NCBI GenBank assembly: GCA_003649515.1
Contig: QMSC01000029.1
Coordinates: forward strand, 1 to 10,942
Direction: 5' to 3'
Origin: Thermoprotei archaeon
Lineage (GTDB): Archaea > Thermoproteota > Thermoprotei > Thermofilales > B20-G17
Length of the DNA stretch: 10,942 nucleotides
The position numbers were made by a program, and so were the translations under genes. The notes beneath the pieces were generated by a model. It ran no database searches. It was not told where the DNA came from and worked only from the letters and a program-made list of their open reading frames with translations. Of this stretch, positions 5,970 through 10,942 are shown in pieces. Each line of letters starts with the position of its first letter. Positions within the stretch are counted from its first letter, which is position 1.

Positions 5970-8444
5970 ATGTCTGAGGACAAGTTCACGAAGATAATCC
6001 TCTGGTTTGAGGAGCTAACAAAAGATGATGTCCCGATAGTGGGGGGAAAGAACGCTAACTTAGGCGAGATGCTTAGAGCAGGAATACCCGTGCCCCCAGG
6101 ATTCGCTGTAACAGCGTATGCTTATAAACGATTCATAGAGGAAACGGGCATTAAAGATAAAATATACGAGATAATTCGCGAGACGATAAGGGAGGCCAGG
6201 CCTGAGGAATATCAGGAGGCTAGTAGGAAAATCCGAGAACTGATAGAAAGAACGCCTATGCCAAAGGACATTGAGGAGGAGATAAGGAAAGCCTATAGAG
6301 ACCTTTCAAAGAGAGTAGGCAAAGCAGAAGAATATGTGGCAGTTAGATCAAGCGCAACGGCAGAGGACCTACCTGATGCAAGCTTTGCAGGGCAACAGGA
6401 AACCTTCCTTAACATAAAGGGCGAAGATGAGGTAGTATATAGAGTACAGAAATGTTGGTCGAGCCTATTCACACCAAGAGCCATATTCTACAGGGAGCAG
6501 CATGGGTTTAAGCATGAGAAGGTTCTGATAAGCGTAGCAGTTCAAAAGATGGTTAACGCCAAAGCTGCTGGAGTGATATTTACAATACATCCCGTAACGG
6601 GCGAAGAGGATAAAATAGTGATAGAAGGAAACTGGGGTCTTGGAGAAGCAGTAGTAAGCGGAGCAGTAACGCCCGACGAATGGGTAGTTGATAAAAATAC
6701 ACTTGAAATAATCGATGAGAGAATAGTTGAGAAGACTGTCGAGTACATAAGAGACCCGAGGACTGGTAAGACGATACATGCTGAAGTACCTCCAGAGAGA
6801 AGGAATATTCCTTGTCTCACACGCGAGGAAGTCAGGAGATTAGCAGAGCTAGCAGTAAAAATAGAGAAACACTATGGAAGGCCTATGGACATCGAATACG
6901 CTGTGGATAAAGACTTACCGTTCCCTGAGAGCGTTTTCATAGTGCAAGCAAGACCCGAAACCGTCTGGAGCGTAAGGAAAGAAAAAGCGAAAGCTGAGGC
7001 TAAGGCAGCTGAAGTGGAGCTGGGGGAGGCAAAAATAGTTGTAAGAGGACTTGCAGCTAGTCCTGGAGTAGCTTATGGAAAGGCAAAGGTATGCTTCACG
7101 GTAGAAGATGCTAGAAAACTAATGCAGAAGGGAGACATTCTCGTAACGAAAATGACTGACCCAGATTGGGTGCCTTACATGAAGATAGCATCCGCAATTG
7201 TAACTGACGAAGGAGGCATGACCGCGCACGCTGCAATAGTGAGCAGAGAACTTGGAATACCATGTATAGTAGGAACTAGAGAGGCTACCAAGAACATGCA
7301 AACAGGGAAAGACTATACAGTAGATGCCAGCAGAGGAGTTGTGTATGAAGGTAAGGTAGCAACCTTAATAGAGGAAAAAGTGGAGGAGAAAGTTGCACCA
7401 ACACTCGAAGGAATAGAGATGATAATTAAGCAACCCACAGCTACTAAAATCTACATGAACCTAGGAGTACCAGAGAAGATCAAGGACTACAAGAACCTAC
7501 CCTTTGACGGCATTGGATTAATGAGAGTAGAGTTCATAATGGCGAGTTACATAGGTGAACACCCGCTCTACTTAATTGAAACCAAGAGGGAACGCGTGTT
7601 TATTGAGAGAATGGCTGAAGGTATAGCGATGGTGGCAAGAGAAATCTATCCAAGACCAGTAGTAGTAAGGTTTAGCGACTTTAAGACAAATGAGTACAGA
7701 GGATTAAAGGGAGGAGAAAAGTACGAGCCGGAAGAAGCCAACCCAATGCTAGGATGGAGAGGAGTATCAAGGTACATAAGCCCACAGTATGAGGAGGCCT
7801 TTAGACTCGAAGCAAGGGCAATCATAAAAGTGAGAGAAGAGTACGGGCTAACCAACGTTTGGGTAATGGCACCCTTCGTAAGGACTCTTTGGGAAGCCGA
7901 GAAGTTCATTGAATTACTCAAGGAGGAAGGATTACGTTCAGGAAGAGACTTCAAGATATGGGCAATGGCCGAAGTCCCCAGCGTGATATTCCTAGCGGAT
8001 AAGTTCTCGAAGTACTTTGATGGATTCTCAATAGGTAGCAACGATCTAACACAGCTAACCCTCGGTACTGACCGCGACTCCGCAATTCTACCGAAGATAG
8101 ATAAGCGATACTTCGACGAACGGGATCCTGCTGTTAGACGAGCCATAGCCCACCTAATCAAGACCGCTCATAACAGCCCCTACGGCTATAGGACTGTAAG
8201 CATATGTGGACAAGCACCTTCAGTGTACCCCGAGTTTACCGAGTTCCTGGTGCGTCAAGGCATTGACAGCGTTAGCGTGAACCCCGACGTAGTTGTTAAT
8301 ACAAGGTATCTTGTCGCTAGCATTGAGCGTAAAATAATGCTTGAGCGACTCCAGCAACTTGAAGAAGAACTCGCTTATAAGCGCGCTAGAGAAACCGCTA
8401 TAAAGCGTCCAAAATTCGACTACGAATGGACTCCTGAGTGGTAA
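5970..8444 (+). CDS. ppsA: Phosphoenolpyruvate synthase (pyruvate, water dikinase)
   Basis: It converts pyruvate + ATP + water to PEP + AMP + phosphate, the entry step of gluconeogenesis from pyruvate, in the cytoplasm. The protein has 824 residues from the ATG at 5970, in the usual size range; the ATG at 5952 would add six residues but lies upstream of the predicted transcript start. Residues about 10-335 form the ATP-grasp domain, with VGGKNANLGEML, AVRSSATAEDLPDASFAGQQ and GNWGLGEAVVSGAVTPDEW. A charged Lys/Glu/Ala linker follows (about 336-355). The swivelling phosphohistidine domain carries GGMTAHAAIVSRELGIPC with catalytic His420. The C-terminal TIM barrel has GIGLMRVEFI, GSNDLTQLTLGTDRD (689 onward) and SICGQAPS with catalytic Cys746. 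All three functional domains are intact. Pyruvate phosphate dikinase is the main alternative, but the ATP-grasp motifs and length fit PEP synthase better. It is monocistronic: the next gene on this strand is a tRNA with its own promoter. Confidence 0.95.
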   Translation: MSEDKFTKIILWFEELTKDDVPIVGGKNANLGEMLRAGIPVPPGFAVTAYAYKRFIEETGIKDKIYEIIRETIREARPEEYQEASRKIRELIERTPMPKDIEEEIRKAYRDLSKRVGKAEEYVAVRSSATAEDLPDASFAGQQETFLNIKGEDEVVYRVQKCWSSLFTPRAIFYREQHGFKHEKVLISVAVQKMVNAKAAGVIFTIHPVTGEEDKIVIEGNWGLGEAVVSGAVTPDEWVVDKNTLEIIDERIVEKTVEYIRDPRTGKTIHAEVPPERRNIPCLTREEVRRLAELAVKIEKHYGRPMDIEYAVDKDLPFPESVFIVQARPETVWSVRKEKAKAEAKAAEVELGEAKIVVRGLAASPGVAYGKAKVCFTVEDARKLMQKGDILVTKMTDPDWVPYMKIASAIVTDEGGMTAHAAIVSRELGIPCIVGTREATKNMQTGKDYTVDASRGVVYEGKVATLIEEKVEEKVAPTLEGIEMIIKQPTATKIYMNLGVPEKIKDYKNLPFDGIGLMRVEFIMASYIGEHPLYLIETKRERVFIERMAEGIAMVAREIYPRPVVVRFSDFKTNEYRGLKGGEKYEPEEANPMLGWRGVSRYISPQYEEAFRLEARAIIKVREEYGLTNVWVMAPFVRTLWEAEKFIELLKEEGLRSGRDFKIWAMAEVPSVIFLADKFSKYFDGFSIGSNDLTQLTLGTDRDSAILPKIDKRYFDERDPAVRRAIAHLIKTAHNSPYGYRTVSICGQAPSVYPEFTEFLVRQGIDSVSVNPDVVVNTRYLVASIERKIMLERLQQLEEELAYKRARETAIKRPKFDYEWTPEW

Positions 8445-8463
8445 ATCTAGCGGTTCTCGAACA

Positions 8464-8500
8464 TCTTTAGATTTTTCTGTCACCGTTTTATATTCTTTCA
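8464..8500 (+). terminator. T-rich putative terminator after ppsA
   Basis: Several T-runs (for example five T at 8472-8476, four T at 8486-8489) occur within 60 bp after the ppsA stop, without a clear hairpin, as is usual for archaeal termination. The rest of 8445-8603 shows no supported gene on either strand. Confidence 0.35.
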
Positions 8501-8603
8501 GATCTATCCGCGTTGTAAAGGATCTAGCTCGTTCTCCTCACTATACACTACATCGCGGTTGAAGCCAGCTCCTATTAGTGAGAAAACTGTAAGCAGAATA
8601 ACA

Positions 8604-8677
8604 TGCCCGGGGTGGGATTTGAACCCACGACCCTCCGGTCTTCAGCCGGATGCTCTCCCAGGCTGAGCTACCCGGGC
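8604..8677 (-). tRNA. tRNA-Phe (GAA)
   Basis: The gene is 74 nt on the minus strand and folds fully: acceptor gcccggg/cccgggc, D stem gctc/gagc, anticodon stem tccgg/ccgga around loop ctgaaga with anticodon GAA, T stem gtggg/cccac with loop ttcaaat, and discriminator A (8604). There is no intron and CCA is not encoded. It is convergent with ppsA and divergent from the tRNA-Leu gene. Confidence 0.96.
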
Positions 8678-8703
8678 TCCATTTATTTGGAATTCTTTTC
8701 TTG

Positions 8704-8712
8704 TATATAAGC
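8704..8712 (-). promoter_or_regulatory. TATA box of tRNA-Phe
   Basis: The minus strand reads gcttatata, starting 35 nt before the mature 5' end, the expected spacing for an archaeal tRNA promoter. Confidence 0.55.
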
Positions 8713-8751
8713 ATTTTTAGCAGTAGTTATGATCGCTGGAATTGACGTTAA

Positions 8752-8759
8752 GCTTAAAT
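8752..8759 (+). promoter_or_regulatory. TATA box of tRNA-Leu
   Basis: gcttaaat is centred about 25 nt before an A at 8781, which would give a leader of about 6 nt before the mature 5' end at 8787. Confidence 0.5.
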
Positions 8760-8786
8760 CATGTTGTACTATTAGTTTTTATGGAC

Positions 8787-8902
8787 GCGGGGGTGCCCGA
8801 GCCAGGACAAAGGGGCGGGACTTAAGATCTCCCTGCCAAGGGAGGGCTAGATAAGATATCCCGTGGCGTAGGCCTGCGCGGGTTCGAATCCCGCCCCCCG
8901 CA
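8787..8902 (+). tRNA. tRNA-Leu (TAA), intron-containing
   Basis: The gene is 116 nt, or 85 nt after removal of a 31-nt intron. Acceptor gcggggg (8787-8793) pairs with cccccgc (8895-8901), discriminator A at 8902. D stem ccc/ggg follows. Anticodon stem cggga (8816-8820) pairs with tcccg (8859-8863), loop cttaaga with anticodon TAA (8823-8825). The long variable arm (8864-8877) marks a type II tRNA, as expected for Leu. T stem gcggg/cccgc has loop ttcgaat. CCA is not encoded. Confidence 0.96.
8827..8857 (+). other. tRNA-Leu intron at 37/38 with canonical bulge-helix-bulge
   Basis: This 31-nt intron lies between G37 (8826) and A38 (8858). The splice structure is complete: a central 4-bp helix ctta (8821-8824) with taag (8852-8855), a 3-nt bulge a-g^a (8825-8827) at the 5' site, a 3-nt bulge a-t^a (8856-8858) at the 3' site, and an outer helix formed by the anticodon stem. 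Beyond the 5' bulge tct (8828-8830) pairs with aga (8849-8851), and the intron then closes into a ccc/ggg or ctccct/agggag hairpin. It is a substrate for the archaeal tRNA-splicing endonuclease. Confidence 0.92.
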
Positions 8903-8992
8903 TTATTTTAAACATCATCAAGCTCTCATAGCTCCTAAATAGTCCTTCTAAGATAAATGAAGACTCAAATATAGGAGAATCTTCGATGAGTT

Positions 8993-9000
8993 CTTAAAAG
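8993..9000 (+). promoter_or_regulatory. TATA-like box of the 87-aa gene
   Basis: cttaaaag is centred about 25 nt before 9021, leaving a leader of about 17 nt to the ATG at 9039. The predicted start falls at the centre of the nested inverted repeats at 9002-9043. Confidence 0.4.
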
Positions 9001-9001
9001 C

Positions 9002-9043
9002 CTCATGGAATCTATGATGTTATCATAGGGGCCGCTCCATGAG
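9002..9043 (+). repeat. Nested inverted repeats over promoter start and start codon
   Basis: The outer arms ctcatgga (9002-9009) and tccatgag (9036-9043) are perfect 8-bp complements. The inner arms ctatgat (9012-9018) and atcatag (9022-9028) are perfect 7-bp complements around gtt. The outer right arm contains the ATG of the 87-aa gene. If transcription starts upstream of 9002 the RNA would fold and bury the start codon. If it starts near 9021, as the TATA box suggests, the dyad is more likely a protein-binding DNA site. Confidence 0.5.
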
Positions 9044-9302
9044 AGACATTAGGATTACCATAAGAGGCGACGGAGGTTACTGGCATTCTACAATATTGAG
9101 TTGGTTACTGGAGGTCAAAGACCTACTTGAAGAAGAGTACTACATAAAAGTCCATCTAGAGGAGGACCTTTCTGGAGACTACCTACCCGAAGTGTATGTT
9201 GAGAGAGAACTGGCGTTTAAGGGAGTTCCTAGAGAGGAGGGATATTTAATCGAACTCTTGAAAGTGGCCTTGGAAAAAATCTTGCAGAGATCAGAAATGT
9301 AA
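9039..9302 (+). CDS. Uncharacterised 87-aa acidic alpha/beta protein
   Basis: The protein has 87 residues, with short beta strands (DIRITIRG), a helix (HSTILSWLLEVKDLLEEEYY), a strand (IKVHLEED), then DYLPEVYVERELAFKGVP and a terminal helix (GYLIELLKVALEKIL). The order beta-alpha-beta-beta-alpha, with a 'LPxVYV...xxxGVP' turn, resembles small thioredoxin/glutaredoxin-like folds. There is no cysteine at all, so redox chemistry is excluded; the fold guess is inference. It is strongly acidic. No signal peptide or membrane segment is visible. It has its own TATA-like box, and the start lies within an inverted repeat. I do not recognise the family. Confidence 0.65.
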   Translation: MRDIRITIRGDGGYWHSTILSWLLEVKDLLEEEYYIKVHLEEDLSGDYLPEVYVERELAFKGVPREEGYLIELLKVALEKILQRSEM

Positions 9303-9322
9303 TAATTTTAAGGAAGTTATGG

Positions 9323-9330
9323 CTTAAATT
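9323..9330 (+). promoter_or_regulatory. TATA box upstream of the 138-aa gene
   Basis: cttaaatt predicts transcription from about 9351. That leaves a GTG at 9344 outside the mRNA and favours the ATG at 9362. Confidence 0.4.
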
Positions 9331-9361
9331 AGGTTTAGATGTTGTGTCAACAGTGGTGAAT

Positions 9362-9778
9362 ATGAGAAGGGTGCGGGGAGTATGCGCCTTTGAGGTCGAG
9401 AAAGATGCTAATCTAGCCTTTATGGACATGAAGAACTCAGGTTTGAGGCTCTCTAAGTACTTAAATTCCAGCCTGTATAGGAAACATCATGTCATTGAGA
9501 GCATTTTAGATGAAGCCCAAAGCCTCTTACCACCTTTCATTAAAACATGCGTGTATGTTTCAGGCATATGCTACTATAAGTCTAGGAAACTCTACGTCAG
9601 GTTCTACTACGACGCAACTAATACTGGCATTCTAAGAGCCGTACTTCTAGTGTCTCTCAATAGAGGCACATTGAGAGTTTTATCTAGACGGTTGGAGAAC
9701 TTGGGTTGGCGACGCATATTGTACTTTGAGATAATTAAGTATATCAGCTACCAACATTCTAGAAGACCTCCTGCTTAA
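9362..9778 (+). CDS. Uncharacterised 138-aa basic protein upstream of truA
   Basis: The protein has 138 residues from the ATG at 9362; a GTG at 9344 would add six but lies upstream of the predicted transcript start. Visible parts are VRGVCAFEVEKDANLAFMDM, a helical section (HHVIESILDEAQSLLPPFIK), strands with TCVYVSGICYYKSRKLYVRF, YYDATNTGILRAVLLVSLNR, and a basic C-terminus (RRLENLGWRRILYFEIIKYI). It looks like a compact alpha/beta domain with excess Lys/Arg. It has no transmembrane segment and no motif I recognise. The gene ends 49 bp before truA on the same strand, so co-transcription is likely and a role in RNA metabolism is conceivable, which is inference from position. Confidence 0.6.
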   Translation: MRRVRGVCAFEVEKDANLAFMDMKNSGLRLSKYLNSSLYRKHHVIESILDEAQSLLPPFIKTCVYVSGICYYKSRKLYVRFYYDATNTGILRAVLLVSLNRGTLRVLSRRLENLGWRRILYFEIIKYISYQHSRRPPA

Positions 9779-9827
9779 CTTTACGTCTTACTAATTCTAC
9801 CATACAGATTCTGATTAGGTTCTCGCA

Positions 9828-10646
9828 ATGCCTCGCTACGCAATAAAAGTCTTTTACTTAGGGGAGAAATACCATGGCTTTTCTATACAGCCTAACGCTA
9901 GGACTGTAGAAGGTGAGCTTGTAAGGGCTTTAATTGAAGGAGAATACATTAAGAACAGAAAAAGTGCTAGAATAAACTACGCCTCAAGAACAGATCGCGG
10001 TGTAAATGCTCTCTCCCAAGTGGTAGCTTTTAATTCAAGTAAGCCTCCTATTCTAATGCACATAAATTCTCTACTCCCCCCAGATATCATTGTATGGGCC
10101 TTAGCTTCTGTGAAGGATAACTTTAACGCCCGCAGAGAAGCTCTACTAAGACATTACCGCTATGTTCTCGTATCACAGAGCAGCTTAGACCTCAATGCAA
10201 TGCGAGAAGTTAGTGGACTCTTTCTAGGAGTTCATGATTTCAGATCATTCTCAGCAGATAAGAAAGAGGTTATTAGGAGGATAGATTCCATAAAAGTAAC
10301 AAAACGGTTCTCAAATGTGTACTATTTAGACTTTATAGGCCCCTCCTTTGGCAGGAGAATGATTCTAAGGATAACTAGTGCCTTAATAGGGGTGGGACAA
10401 CGGCTCTTGAAACCCTCGGACGTGGAACTTGCCTTGAAGGGAAAGCGGCGCCTTCAGTTAAAACCTGTTCCAGCCGAAGGGTTAATACTCTATGATATGA
10501 AGTATCCCCCCAACATCAAGTTCACCGTTGATCGTAAGGCGCTGAGTCTCTTGAAACGACGCTTAGAAAATAGGCTACTGACGCTAATGCTTAAAACTGA
10601 AGTTAGCAAGTGCATGTTACACTCGCTATCCGCTTTTAAATATTAG
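9828..10646 (+). CDS. truA: tRNA pseudouridine(38-40) synthase TruA
   Basis: It isomerises uridine to pseudouridine at positions 38-40 of the tRNA anticodon arm. The protein has 272 residues, normal for archaeal TruA. Family blocks: VFYLGEKYHGFSIQPNARTV (substrate-binding start of the RNA-binding fold), YASRTDRGVNALSQVVAF with catalytic Asp56, the forefinger region INSLLPPDIIVWAL, ARREALLRHYRYVL, HDFRSFSA (FLGVHDFRSF), then GPSFGRRMILRITSALIGVG, the counterpart of the F-x-x-RMIR block. The domain order is intact. An aggt-like site at 9817-9820 lies 7 nt before the ATG. It may share a transcript with the 138-aa gene. Its target region is the arm that holds the intron of the nearby tRNA-Leu gene. 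Confidence 0.9.
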   Translation: MPRYAIKVFYLGEKYHGFSIQPNARTVEGELVRALIEGEYIKNRKSARINYASRTDRGVNALSQVVAFNSSKPPILMHINSLLPPDIIVWALASVKDNFNARREALLRHYRYVLVSQSSLDLNAMREVSGLFLGVHDFRSFSADKKEVIRRIDSIKVTKRFSNVYYLDFIGPSFGRRMILRITSALIGVGQRLLKPSDVELALKGKRRLQLKPVPAEGLILYDMKYPPNIKFTVDRKALSLLKRRLENRLLTLMLKTEVSKCMLHSLSAFKY

Positions 10647-10670
10647 GGAACTTTAAGATAGAAGTTCTAG

Positions 10671-10700
10671 TAACTCTATTCTATTAAACACTAAGAGTTA
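10671..10700 (+). repeat. Inverted repeat downstream of truA
   Basis: taactct (10671-10677) and agagtta (10694-10700) form a 7-bp perfect stem with a 16-nt loop, 25 bp after the truA stop. It could be a weak hairpin in the 3' untranslated region or chance in AT-rich DNA. Confidence 0.3.
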
Positions 10701-10749
10701 GTTTATTGTCTTCTAAGTTAGGGTGAAATCATATAATTGTGTCAAACTA

Positions 10750-10764
10750 TTTTTGTATCTTTTT
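10750..10764 (+). terminator. T-tract putative terminator of truA
   Basis: Two runs of five T (10750-10754 and 10760-10764) about 100 bp after the truA stop are the best termination signal on this strand, of the archaeal T-tract type. Confidence 0.4.
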
Positions 10765-10836
10765 GGGCTCTTTTAAGGGTATTATGTGTTGTGTTTAGGT
10801 TTATGTTTTCTGGGGGGGAATGCTTTATTGTTGTGC

Positions 10837-10942
10837 TTGAAGCCTGTGGATAGTGAGGCTTATGAACCCTATTGGTTTCGATTACATAAGGGGTATTCCA
10901 TTAGGCAGCTAGTGGAGACCCACCCCATAGCAAATACAGAAA
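10837..10942 (+). CDS. Possible 5' end of a gene running off the window
   Basis: This frame is open from 10777 to the last base. The part with protein-like composition reads KPVDSEAYEPYWFRLHKG then YSIRQLVETHPIANTE, which suggests a helical, possibly HTH-type, N-terminus (compare 'GYSIRQLxE' recognition-helix starts). Candidate starts are TTG 10837 and GTG 10846; GTG 10786 would add a Cys/Leu-rich stretch that looks like translated G+T-rich DNA. A gtttatgt TATA-like box at 10799-10806 would suit 10837. Only about 35 codons are visible, so function cannot be called and the ORF itself is uncertain. Confidence 0.35.
   Translation, partial: MKPVDSEAYEPYWFRLHKGYSIRQLVETHPIANTE

Noticed and set aside
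7646..8161. 171-codon minus-strand open frame inside ppsA
   Set aside because: It is a Ser/Leu-rich antisense shadow of a well-conserved PpsA region, with no independent signals.
8220..8483. 87-codon minus-strand open frame at the end of ppsA
   Set aside because: It is mostly antisense to the conserved C-terminus of PpsA, shows no recognisable protein features and lacks a promoter.
8903..9001. Possible second C/D RNA or hairpin between tRNA-Leu and the 87-aa gene
   Set aside because: C-box-like strings occur on both strands, but no properly spaced CTGA boxes accompany them. Only an imperfect aagactca/tgagttctt repeat is present.
1..10942. CRISPR array, insertion sequence or prophage genes
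   Set aside because: No regularly spaced direct repeats, transposase motifs with terminal repeats, integrase or structural phage proteins are visible.

Overview
The window looks like a chromosomal segment of a thermophilic archaeon, most likely of the Thermoproteota (TACK) group. The sequence-based reasons are AT-rich TATA boxes (cttaaata type) about 25 nt upstream of short-leader or leaderless starts, a tRNA-Leu gene with a textbook bulge-helix-bulge intron at position 37/38, tRNA genes without encoded CCA, ggtg-type Shine-Dalgarno sites, and archaeal families (radical SAM protein with TRAM-like tail, ACT-V4R protein, PEP synthase, TruA). The species is not identifiable from this alone.

Layout. 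(1) 1-478: 3' end of a radical SAM protein gene. (2) 479-995: a 0.5 kb stretch without a large gene. On the minus strand I see a candidate C/D-box guide RNA (573-640) with its own TATA box and a T-rich end. On the plus strand there is a 45-codon ORF (792-929) with a TATA box, encoding a signal-peptide-like micropeptide. (3) 996-2326: two overlapping genes for a duplicated helix-turn-helix regulator and a small protein resembling an archaeal signalling output domain. (4) 2351-5744, minus strand: three separately promoted genes for a large alkaline-phosphatase-superfamily hydrolase, a degenerate PD-(D/E)XK-like protein and an ACT-V4R ligand-binding protein. (5) 5970-8444: phosphoenolpyruvate synthase (ppsA), divergent from the ACT-V4R gene across about 200 bp that contains a dyad. 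(6) 8604-8902: divergent tRNA-Phe(GAA) and intron-containing tRNA-Leu(TAA). (7) 9039-10646: two small uncharacterised genes and truA. (8) 10647-10942: a terminator-like zone, a strikingly G+T-rich tract, and possibly the start of another gene running off the end.

Themes. The right half and the candidate sRNA share tRNA biology: two tRNA genes, TruA (pseudouridine 38-40) and a possible methylation guide whose D' spacer could pair with a CAU anticodon loop. The central part is metabolic and regulatory: ppsA makes PEP for gluconeogenesis, and the adjacent ACT-V4R protein is a plausible small-molecule sensor, though that link is inferred only from position. I see no CRISPR array, insertion sequence with recognisable ends, or phage genes. 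The less ordinary items are the candidate C/D RNA, the secreted-type micropeptide, the ACT-V4R/ppsA divergent unit, the nested inverted repeats over the start of the 87-aa gene, and the G+T-rich right edge.
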